Assembly: GCF_003143955.1 (NCBI RefSeq) | Contig: NZ_QFVS01000031.1 | Coordinates: 1 to 39,129 of the forward strand | DNA: 39,129 nucleotides | DNA from: Kurthia zopfii | GTDB lineage: Bacteria > Bacillota > Bacilli > Bacillales_A > Planococcaceae | Direction of reading: 5' to 3' | In this document: positions 18,366 to 25,018 of the stretch, piece after piece | How the letters are laid out: each line of letters begins with the position of its first letter | How positions within the stretch are numbered: the first letter of the stretch is position 1 | The notes under the pieces: generated by a model | What the model saw: only the letters and a program-made list of their open reading frames with translations | The model's database searches: none | What the model was told of the DNA's origin: nothing | Translations under genes and position numbers: made by a program

Positions 18366-19118
18366 TTAAACGAGTGCTAATTCTTTAAACCAACTAATTT
18401 TTTCATGCATTTTTACAACTTTACCAACAATAATCATGCTCGGGTTTTCAATTTTTTCTGCTTGTACGACTTGAATAATTGTCGACAAAGTACCGGTCAC
18501 TGTTCGCTGTTTACCATATGTTCCCCAATTGACAAGTGCCACGGGTGTTTCTTCATTTTTGCCATATAAAAGTAATTGGGATACGATATACGGCAAATTT
18601 TGCACGCCCATATAAATTGCTAAAGTGTCGACACCTTGCGCAAGATTCTTCCATTTGATTGCATCTTCTTCCTCATTTTTCATATGACCTGTAACAATCG
18701 CAAAACTTGAACTTAATTCCCGATGTGTCACTGGAATGCCCGCATATGCAGCTGCCGCAATACCTGATGTAATTCCTGGCACTATTTCAAATGGAATGCC
18801 TGCGTCCGCAAGAACTTCTGCTTCTTCCGCCCCACGACCGAAGACAAATGGATCGCCTCCTTTTAAACGTAGTACCTTTAACCCTTTTAATGCGTATTTT
18901 ACGAGTTGCTCATTAATTTCCTGTTGGATTAATGCATGTTGCTTCGGTTTTTTACCGCAATAGATTAAAATCGCATTTTCGCTTGCTTCTCTTAATAACT
19001 CCTCATTAATTAAACGATCATATAAAATCACATCCGCATTTTGAATTGCTTTTAATGCCTTCACCGTAATTAATTCCAAATCACCAGGTCCTGCTCCTGC
19101 AATAATCACTTTCTCCAT
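18366..19118 (-). CDS. cobA: Uroporphyrinogen-III C-methyltransferase (SUMT, SirA/CobA type)
   Basis: The 250-residue SAM-dependent enzyme methylates uroporphyrinogen III at C2 and C7 to give precorrin-2, the entry to siroheme. Motifs: IAGAGPGDLELITVKA at the N-terminus, LYDRLINEELL, the SAM site RLKGGDPFVFGRGAEEAE, PGITSG, and VTHRE with HMKNEE. It has no fused dehydrogenase or ferrochelatase domain and is not a CysG-type fusion. The next enzyme, precorrin-2 dehydrogenase (SirC), is absent from this operon and from the window. GGAGGG lies at good spacing before the ATG. A terminator hairpin lies immediately upstream, leaving almost no room for a separate promoter. Confidence 0.92.
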   Translation of the reverse strand: MEKVIIAGAGPGDLELITVKALKAIQNADVILYDRLINEELLREASENAILIYCGKKPKQHALIQQEINEQLVKYALKGLKVLRLKGGDPFVFGRGAEEAEVLADAGIPFEIVPGITSGIAAAAYAGIPVTHRELSSSFAIVTGHMKNEEEDAIKWKNLAQGVDTLAIYMGVQNLPYIVSQLLLYGKNEETPVALVNWGTYGKQRTVTGTLSTIIQVVQAEKIENPSMIIVGKVVKMHEKISWFKELALV

Positions 19119-19133
19119 AAAATCCCTCCATAT

Positions 19134-19175
19134 AAAAAAGCTCCTACTTAATGAGTAAATCCATTAAATAAGAGC
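19134..19175 (-). terminator. Terminator/attenuator between yezD and cobA
   Basis: Fourteen-base arms (19140-19153 with 19162-19175) pair with two G-U pairs and an 8-base loop. Six T residues (19134-19139) follow on the minus strand. It lies between the yezD stop and the cobA ribosome binding site, so the sulfite reductase genes should be transcribed only when RNA polymerase passes it. Confidence 0.75.
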
Positions 19176-19203
19176 CTCTAGTTTTCTAGTCAGCTAGTAT
19201 GTA

Positions 19204-19362
19204 TTATTTTGTCGGTTGTTTTTTCGTAAATCGATGTTTTTCAAGTCGATTAATCTGAACGATTTTTCCATCTTGAATCGTAATTTGAACTTCACCAAAT
19301 TGAATTTCTTTAATGGCTTTTTCAATTACTTGTAGATGCTGTGCTTCAATTGTTGATGTCAT
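19204..19362 (-). CDS. yezD: YezD-family small protein (DUF2292)
   Basis: This 52-residue protein matches the YezD/DUF2292 family. The pattern IEKAIKEIQFGEVQITIQDG, then KIVQINRLEKHRF, is the family's single conserved unit. The family has no assigned biochemical role, but its members commonly sit at the head of sulfate or sulfite assimilation operons in Bacillales, as here. GAGGTGA lies 5 bases before the ATG. A strong sigma-A promoter lies about 60 bases upstream. It is the leader gene of yezD-cobA-sirB-cysJ-cysI but is followed by an intrinsic terminator, so its own short transcript should be the most abundant. Confidence 0.8.
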   Translation of the reverse strand: MTSTIEAQHLQVIEKAIKEIQFGEVQITIQDGKIVQINRLEKHRFTKKQPTK

Positions 19363-19419
19363 GGAATCACCTCACTTTTAATCCATAGTAAACTTATTGG
19401 AATTCTTTTCGTTGTCATT

Positions 19420-19448
19420 ATTTTAGTATTCATCTTTGCAGATGTCAA
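19420..19448 (-). promoter_or_regulatory. Sigma-A promoter of the yezD-cysI operon
   Basis: On the minus strand a consensus TTGACA (19443-19448) is separated by exactly 17 bases from TAAAAT (19420-19425). The expected start of transcription is near 19412, giving a 5' leader of about 50 bases, which is too short for an S-box riboswitch. Confidence 0.8.
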
Positions 19449-19484
19449 CCGTATTTTCCATATTTTTCTGAAAATAGTTTCTTT

Positions 19485-19513
19485 TTGCATGAAGTACTCA
19501 TATACGTTACGAT
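19485..19513 (+). promoter_or_regulatory. Likely promoter of the isochorismatase-family gene
   Basis: TTGCAT (19485-19490) and TACGAT (19508-19513) are separated by 17 bases and lie 28 bases before the plus-strand start codon. The match is imperfect, but the position and spacing fit a sigma-A promoter divergent from the yezD promoter. Confidence 0.5.
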
Positions 19514-19541
19514 TATTACATATTGAAATGGAGGTTTTCAC

Positions 19542-20078
19542 ATGAATATTGAGCAAACAGCAGTTGTATTAATCGATGTGCAAGGTAAATTAGCGACAAT
19601 TATGAATGATTCAGAACATACAGTGAACAATATTGAAAAATTGGTGAAAGGCGCGAAAGTACTTGATCTCCCCGTTCTCTGGTTAGAACAGTATCCTAAA
19701 GGTCTTGGGCCAACTGTTCCTTCGATTGCTGCGGAACTTGGCGAGCAAAAGCCAATCGAAAAAGTAACTTTCAGTGCTTGGAAAACAGATGAATTCAAAA
19801 ATGCATTAATTGCTTTAAATCGTAAAAACATTTTAATTTGCGGCATTGAAGCACATATTTGTGTTTACCAAACTGCAAAAGACTTGAATAATGCCGGTTT
19901 CAATGTGGAAGTCGTGACGGATGCCATTGATTCACGAAATGAAGCGAATAAACAATTAGCAATCCAGCGCTTAATGCAAGATAGGATCGCACTTACAAGT
20001 GTAGAGACGGCGCTATTTGAACTAGTGGAAGTGGCAAGTGGCGACCGCTTCAAACAAATTAGTAAAATCGTAAAATAA
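19542..20078 (+). CDS. Isochorismatase-family (cysteine hydrolase) protein
   Basis: The 178-residue cytosolic hydrolase has the family's catalytic triad: D12 in VVLIDVQGKL, K74 in EKVTFSAW and C107 in GIEAHICVYQTA, with a GIEAHxC nucleophile elbow. This short YcaC-like form cleaves C-N or ester bonds of small substrates such as nicotinamide, ureidoacrylate or isochorismate. The lack of any biosynthetic neighbour leaves the substrate open. GGAGG precedes the ATG. It is monocistronic, divergent from the yezD operon, and ends in a long stem-loop terminator. Confidence 0.88.
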   Translation: MNIEQTAVVLIDVQGKLATIMNDSEHTVNNIEKLVKGAKVLDLPVLWLEQYPKGLGPTVPSIAAELGEQKPIEKVTFSAWKTDEFKNALIALNRKNILICGIEAHICVYQTAKDLNNAGFNVEVVTDAIDSRNEANKQLAIQRLMQDRIALTSVETALFELVEVASGDRFKQISKIVK

Positions 20079-20084
20079 ACATTA

Positions 20085-20131
20085 AAAAGGTGAACAAAAC
20101 GGATTCGTTCCGATTTGCTCACCTTTTGTTT
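20085..20131 (+). terminator. Intrinsic terminator of the isochorismatase-family gene
   Basis: Nineteen-base arms (20085-20103 with 20109-20127), with only two imperfect pairs and a 5-base loop, are followed by TTT. It starts 6 bases after the stop codon. Confidence 0.85.
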
Positions 20132-20137
20132 ATATGG

Positions 20138-20163
20138 AAAAGAGCCAAGCGTATGCTCGACTC
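20138..20163 (-). terminator. Terminator of the small gene at 20174
   Basis: A 9-bp stem (20142-20150 with 20155-20163) with a 4-base loop, including G-U pairs on the minus strand, is followed by TTTT. It lies 10 bases after the stop codon of the converging small gene. Confidence 0.65.
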
Positions 20164-20173
20164 CTCATAGAAA

Positions 20174-20371
20174 TTATTGTTTTTTAAATTCTGCATCTAG
20201 TTCTTGATATGCATGTTGGAATTTACCGCCGTCTTTTACAGCTGCGTGGTAAAGTGCTTTAAGCGCATATTCATTTTCTAATGACATCGAGCTTTTAATT
20301 TCGTTCAGCTCTTTCTTAAGTTGTGGGTCATTATTTACTAGTTTTTGCATTTGATTTTGATGGTATCTCAT
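20174..20371 (-). CDS. Small charged helical protein, unknown function
   Basis: The protein has 65 residues from the ATG at 20371, chosen because AAGGAAG lies 8 bases upstream; an in-frame GTG at 20380 overlaps that site. It is rich in Lys, Glu, Gln and Asn and looks fully helical (QMQKLVNNDPQLKKELNEIK, then KALYHAAVKDGGKFQHAYQE). It has no signal peptide or membrane segment. The good ribosome binding site and own terminator support a real gene. I do not recognise a family. Confidence 0.65.
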   Translation of the reverse strand: MRYHQNQMQKLVNNDPQLKKELNEIKSSMSLENEYALKALYHAAVKDGGKFQHAYQELDAEFKKQ

Positions 20372-20511
20372 TCGTATCACTTCCTTTTTTCCTATTATAA
20401 CACCATATGAACAATTATTTTTATTTCCAATAGTATTTCTTCATTTTTTTCGCTATAGTTGTATTATATTCTCTTTACATACATTTTTTACTATAATAGG
20501 TGGTGTTTTTT

Positions 20512-21660
20512 ATGAAAAAGGAACATTTTTATAAAATTCTCGGCGCAATTTTATTTTTAACAGTTGCGATGGGTATTGGTCGATTTTCTTTTACACCGAT
20601 TCTTCCTTATATGAAAGAAGCAGAGGGTTTTTCCGTAGGTATTGGCAGTTGGATCGCTGCTGGTAACTATATTGGATACTTAATCGGCGCATTAGCTGCT
20701 GGATTTATCGTTAAAAAGCAAAAATCAATCTTAATAATAAGTGCTTGGTTCTGTTTTGCATCAGTCATTTTCATGGCTTTCTCTCATTCATTTGTCAGTT
20801 GGTTTTCTTTAAGAATATTGGGCGGTGTGACTGGTGGTTTCATTTTTGTGCTGACTTCTAGTATGATCATGGACTATTTAGCGAAACATCAATTATCGAA
20901 ATGGTCTGGATATATTTTTAGTGGGATCGGTTTGGGCATCGCGATTTCCGGATTGGTCGTACCGCTTTTTATCTCATTTTCAACTTGGCGCAGCGCTTAT
21001 ATAGGACTTGCTATCATTGCTGCCATCTGCATTTTTGTGACAATGTACTTATGGCGCAATTTAACAGCCGAAAAACATACAGTCGTGCATAAAAAAGAAA
21101 ATGTCATGAAAGGATTTATGTTTTGGTTGGCAATAGCCTATGGTTTCGAAGGATTAGGCTATATTATTACTGGAACTTTTTTAGTGGATTTGATTCATGA
21201 AATTCCTTCTTTACAACAATATGCCGCATTTAGTTGGGTCATCGTTGGGATTGGCGCAATTCCATCCGCACCTTTATGGACTTGGTTAATGTCTACTTAT
21301 AAACCGATTCGCGTCATTCGAATTGCTTATTTATTACAAGCGGGTGGCATTTTACTACCTGTCATTTCTTCTAATGTTTGGACAGTATTATTATCTGCAT
21401 TATTATTCGGCTCGACATTTGTTGGCTTAGTGTCAATGACAACAGGTTATGGTCGCCAATTATTCCCACAAAAAAGCGTCAGCGTGGTTTCCCTACTGAC
21501 GACATTTTATGCAGTTGGCCAAATTATTGGGCCAATTATTGCGGGTATGCTCATTACGCACTATGAAACGTATAATGCGGCATTGATTTTTGCGACAGCG
21601 ATTATCATCGTCGCTGTTTTTTGTCTACAATTTGGTCATCGAAAATATATTAACGATTAA
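20512..21660 (+). CDS. MFS transporter, YbfB/YjiJ-like
   Basis: This major facilitator transporter has 382 residues and 12 predicted membrane helices. The start is the ATG at 20512, as AGGTGG lies 9 bases upstream; an in-frame GTG at 20500 falls inside that site. The opening ILFLTVAMGIGRFSFTPILP, followed by GSWIAAGNYIGYLIGALAAG, is typical of the YbfB/YjiJ group of putative sugar or drug transporters. The substrate is unknown. It is preceded by the small converging gene and ends tail to tail with the metallophosphoesterase gene, the two overlapping by 11 bases. No terminator hairpin is visible for either at this junction. Confidence 0.88.
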   Translation: MKKEHFYKILGAILFLTVAMGIGRFSFTPILPYMKEAEGFSVGIGSWIAAGNYIGYLIGALAAGFIVKKQKSILIISAWFCFASVIFMAFSHSFVSWFSLRILGGVTGGFIFVLTSSMIMDYLAKHQLSKWSGYIFSGIGLGIAISGLVVPLFISFSTWRSAYIGLAIIAAICIFVTMYLWRNLTAEKHTVVHKKENVMKGFMFWLAIAYGFEGLGYIITGTFLVDLIHEIPSLQQYAAFSWVIVGIGAIPSAPLWTWLMSTYKPIRVIRIAYLLQAGGILLPVISSNVWTVLLSALLFGSTFVGLVSMTTGYGRQLFPQKSVSVVSLLTTFYAVGQIIGPIIAGMLITHYETYNAALIFATAIIIVAVFCLQFGHRKYIND

Positions 21661-22729
21661 AGTTTACATCGATTGACCATAGTTCGGATTGTGTCCCGAT
21701 TCTCATAGGTGGTCCCCAAAATCCGTAACCCGAAGTGACCACATAATCCGTATTATTTTTCTTTGTATGGCCATAATCTAGTGGATAAATATTACGCGTC
21801 ATTAAATTCCCTGGCCATAATTGACCTTTATGTGTATGCCCGGACATCATAAGCGATACACCTTCATCCGCCATTTCTTTATTCGGTTGATGATCGATGA
21901 CAATCCAAGCATCTGATTTCGCAATATTTTCACGTAATTGTGCCAATGATTTACGACTTTGATTCGTAGCATCATCTCGACCGGTTAAAAAGAAATCTTC
22001 TTTAATTTTAATTGTTTCATCCTGTAGTAAAGTAATATTCGATTTTTTCATTGCTTCTTTCGTTTCTTCGATTTCCTTACCAATATATTCGTGATTCCCT
22101 AAAACGGCATATACACCATATGTCGTTTTTAATTTTTTCATTGTTTCGTTCATTTTTTGCTCATTAAACCATTTTGGCGAATCATCCACAACATCACCTG
22201 CCAAAATAACGAGATCTGGCTTCTCTTTATTTGCTAGTGCGACGAACTTTTCTAAATGCTTTTTATTTGAGAGTAGTCCAAGATGTGTATCGCTTGCGAC
22301 AACTATTTTTAAATGATCGAGCTTACTTACTTCTGGTCGATTCATTTCAAATGATTTCACTACTGGTGTGTAGGCATAATGATGGCCAACAAATCCGAGA
22401 AGAATTAGCGCAGCAATCGCTGAAATACCAATCCATTGCTTATATTTTTTACGAAGGATTACATACACAATTTGGCTAATAATCGTCAGCATAAGTCCAT
22501 ACATGAAAATATAGAACCAATAATCACTGACTATTTTCAAAAAATCGAGTTCGATTAATCGAGTTAATACTGGGCTAAGTGCTAAAAGAATATACATTAC
22601 CCAAAAAATAAGTTTCGTGACTCTTTTTGGTTTATTCAATAGTGCTAATAAATTTCGAGCAATATAATAATTGGCCGCACCATAAATCGAGAGTATGACA
22701 ATGAAGATCAATATGAATTTAATCGACAT
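21650..22729 (-). CDS. Membrane-anchored metallophosphoesterase (YkuE/YaeI-like)
   Basis: The 359-residue protein has four N-terminal hydrophobic segments (about 3-25, 38-58, 68-92, 98-118) and then a calcineurin-type phosphoesterase domain (about 135-359). Metal-binding motifs are in order: VASDTHLG, LAGDVVDD, LGNHEYIG, VIDHQP and MSGHTHKGQ. The dimetal site is complete, so it is probably an active phosphoesterase acting at the membrane. Relatives include UDP-diacylglucosamine or UDP-sugar hydrolases; the substrate here is unknown. Its start lies 11 bases within the end of rnz, with AGGAGG inside rnz, so it is translationally coupled and is the last gene of the dinB-rnz operon. Confidence 0.88.
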   Translation of the reverse strand: MSIKFILIFIVILSIYGAANYYIARNLLALLNKPKRVTKLIFWVMYILLALSPVLTRLIELDFLKIVSDYWFYIFMYGLMLTIISQIVYVILRKKYKQWIGISAIAALILLGFVGHHYAYTPVVKSFEMNRPEVSKLDHLKIVVASDTHLGLLSNKKHLEKFVALANKEKPDLVILAGDVVDDSPKWFNEQKMNETMKKLKTTYGVYAVLGNHEYIGKEIEETKEAMKKSNITLLQDETIKIKEDFFLTGRDDATNQSRKSLAQLRENIAKSDAWIVIDHQPNKEMADEGVSLMMSGHTHKGQLWPGNLMTRNIYPLDYGHTKKNNTDYVVTSGYGFWGPPMRIGTQSELWSIDVNFNR

Positions 22730-23675
22730 TGAGATCCTCCTCTAAAATAATTTGATTATTTCTCCATTGGAATAAAGAGAAATCAGATACGATTTTACTA
22801 TTTTCAAAAACTAATCTTGCATCGGATTCAAGTAATTCGACATCTTTCTTCATAAAACGTGCGCTAATATGATTCATTAGAAGATATTTCACATTTGCTT
22901 GTTTCGCAACAGTTGCTGCTTCTACATTTGTCGAATGACCATATTGCGCAGCTAGTTTTTCAGTTCCTCGATCAAAGGTTGCTTCATGGATTAACACATC
23001 CGCATTTTCACTTAAATCAATAGACTGTTGACAATATTTTGTATCACCTAAAATGGTTACGATCCAGCCTTTTTGAGATTCAGACAATAGTGAAGCACTT
23101 TTTACAACTTGGCCATTATCTAAAACAACATCTTCACCAGCTTTTAATTTACCTAGTAGTGGACCAAATGGAACTCCTTGCTTTCGAGCTTCATCAATAT
23201 CCAATTTTCCAGGTAAATCCTTTTGTTCGATTCGATACCCATAGCAAGGCACGACATGCTTTAATTTTTGACATTTTACGGTAAAATTCTGATCTTCAAA
23301 AATAATGCCCTCTTGTATTTCTCTAAATTCTAGTTCATATGTGAGATGCGTACCGCTGATCGTTAATGCTTGTCGAACGAAATCCTCTAAACCTTTTGGC
23401 CCAAAAATAGTGAGTGGTTCATCTCCACCTAAAAATGAGCGCGAACTTAAAAATCCTGGTAAACCAAAAATATGATCTCCGTGAAGATGCGTAATGAAGA
23501 TTTTCTCGATTTTCCTCGGTTTTAAATTCGTATGTAATATTTGGTGCTGTGTCGCTTCTCCGCAATCAAACAGCCATACCGCACCAATTTCATCTAATAA
23601 TTTCAAAGCGATCGCAGACGTATTTCTCGCTTTTGAGGGCATACCTGCGCCAGTTCCTAAAAATTGTATTTGCAT
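22719..23675 (-). CDS. rnz: Ribonuclease Z
   Basis: The 318-residue endonuclease trims tRNA 3' ends, chiefly for tRNAs lacking an encoded CCA. It has the metallo-beta-lactamase core with LGTGAGMPSKARN at the start, the zinc motif THLHGDHIFGLPG (H63, H65, D67, H68), the exosite region typical of bacterial RNase Z, and late ILGDTKYCQQ and LLMNHISARF with further ligands. Full length. It lies 11 bases after dinB, with AAGGAG before the ATG, and overlaps the phosphoesterase gene at its 3' end. Confidence 0.94.
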   Translation of the reverse strand: MQIQFLGTGAGMPSKARNTSAIALKLLDEIGAVWLFDCGEATQHQILHTNLKPRKIEKIFITHLHGDHIFGLPGFLSSRSFLGGDEPLTIFGPKGLEDFVRQALTISGTHLTYELEFREIQEGIIFEDQNFTVKCQKLKHVVPCYGYRIEQKDLPGKLDIDEARKQGVPFGPLLGKLKAGEDVVLDNGQVVKSASLLSESQKGWIVTILGDTKYCQQSIDLSENADVLIHEATFDRGTEKLAAQYGHSTNVEAATVAKQANVKYLLMNHISARFMKKDVELLESDARLVFENSKIVSDFSLFQWRNNQIILEEDLNVD

Positions 23676-23686
23676 ACAATCACTCC

Positions 23687-24919
23687 TTAATGATCATCCA
23701 AAAAGTCTTTACTAAAACTTGTTGTCGATTCAAAGTTTGATTTTCTTTTCACTTTCATACCCTTTTGGATACTTGTTTCACCATATTTCCGCTTAATTTG
23801 TTCAACAAGTTTTAATACGGGTTCTTCCTTCGCATGTTTTTCATAATTAAAAATCGACAGCTGCTCTGCTTCTTCTTTTACATTAAAAACATGACTTACG
23901 GCAACGCCCAATAGTCGTATTGGTTCTTCATTCCAATGTTTCCGAACTAATTTCATCGCTTCTCGCTCAATATCTTCTTTTGCAGAAAGGCCGTTTTTAA
24001 ATGAAATTGACCGCGTGATATTTTTCCAATCAGCTGTTCGAAATTGGATTTGCAAAGTCGTACCCGCTAAGTTTTTGGAGCGTAATCTAGAGGATACTTT
24101 GCCACTTAGTACTTGTATCATATCAAATAGTTCACGTAGTTCAACTAGATCCTTTGGAGATGTCATAGAACTTCCGACTGATTTCGTATCATATACGGAT
24201 TCTGGATCTACCTCTCGTTCGTCGATGCCGTATGATTTTTGCCAAATTCGGATTCCTACTTTGCCCATTAATTGCTCCAGTTCTTTCTCATTTCGCTTAG
24301 CAATATCACCGATTGTCTTCATATTATGCTCTGCAAGCTTTTTAGCGGTACTTTCGCCAATTCCATGCATTTCCTGTGTCGGTAAATGCCATAGCATCTC
24401 TGGCACTTGTCGCTTTCTTAATACAGTAATCCCCATAGGTTTTTTCATATCAGAAGCGGTTTTTGCTAAAAATTTATTTGGTGCAATACCAATTGAACAA
24501 GGCAAATCTAATTCCTCAAGCAACCTTTTTTGAATATTTTCTGCTAATTGGATCGCATCTGCTCCATTTACAATGCTCGTTACATCTAAATAACCTTCAT
24601 CAATGGATACTGGTTCCACTAAATTAGTATAACTTTTTAGTATTGTAAACATTGCTTTAGAAGCTGCTCGGTATTTTTCAAAATTCGGTGGTAATAAAAG
24701 TAGTTCTGGGCATTTTCGCTTCGCTTCCCACACCGGCATTGTCGTATAAACACCCTTTGCGCGAGCTTCATACGAACAAGTCACTAATATTCCCCGCCGC
24801 TCTTTCGGATTACCTGCGATTGCAACCGCTTTTCCCTTCAAAGTTGGATCCAGCGCCTGCTCAACCGATGCATAAAAACAGTTCATATCAATATGAAATA
24901 TTATTTTCGCTTTCACCAT
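23687..24919 (-). CDS. dinB: DNA polymerase IV (Y-family, DinB)
   Basis: This 410-residue translesion polymerase has the palm metal residues D11 (FHIDMNCFYASVEQ) and D107/E108 (SIDEGYLD), where Gly replaces the Ala usual after the Glu. The fingers, thumb with helix-hairpin-helix (EMHGIGESTAKKL) and little-finger domains follow. A beta-clamp binding motif, QLSIF, is at 353-357. The tail has about 50 further residues of unstructured, charged character. CGGAGG precedes the ATG at 7 bases. It heads an operon with rnz and the phosphoesterase. No LexA box was recognised in the short upstream gap. Confidence 0.93.
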   Translation of the reverse strand: MVKAKIIFHIDMNCFYASVEQALDPTLKGKAVAIAGNPKERRGILVTCSYEARAKGVYTTMPVWEAKRKCPELLLLPPNFEKYRAASKAMFTILKSYTNLVEPVSIDEGYLDVTSIVNGADAIQLAENIQKRLLEELDLPCSIGIAPNKFLAKTASDMKKPMGITVLRKRQVPEMLWHLPTQEMHGIGESTAKKLAEHNMKTIGDIAKRNEKELEQLMGKVGIRIWQKSYGIDEREVDPESVYDTKSVGSSMTSPKDLVELRELFDMIQVLSGKVSSRLRSKNLAGTTLQIQFRTADWKNITRSISFKNGLSAKEDIEREAMKLVRKHWNEEPIRLLGVAVSHVFNVKEEAEQLSIFNYEKHAKEEPVLKLVEQIKRKYGETSIQKGMKVKRKSNFESTTSFSKDFLDDH

Positions 24920-24977
24920 TTCCTAACCTCCGATACAATCATATGTTCCTATTATAACATGAAAAAGTTTTTCAAAT

Positions 24978-25014
24978 AAAAAATACCGAGAAACTGAAAA
25001 TCAATTTCTCGATA
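24978..25014 (-). terminator. Intrinsic terminator of the ECF/MoxR operon
   Basis: Thirteen-base arms (24984-24996 with 25002-25014) pair with two G-U pairs and a 5-base loop and are followed by six T residues on the minus strand (24978-24983). It lies 4 bases beyond the stop codon at 25019 and closes the eight-gene operon. Confidence 0.88.
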
Positions 25015-25018
25015 CGCT

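Noticed and set aside
19363-19541. Search for an S-box or T-box riboswitch before the yezD-cysI operon
   Set aside because: The promoter lies only about 60 bases from the yezD start, so the leader is too short and no conserved core was seen.
24015-24533. A 172-codon plus-strand frame inside dinB
   Set aside because: It is wholly antisense to a well-conserved polymerase gene, and its Ser/Phe/Leu-rich translation is what the antisense frame of a coding region gives.
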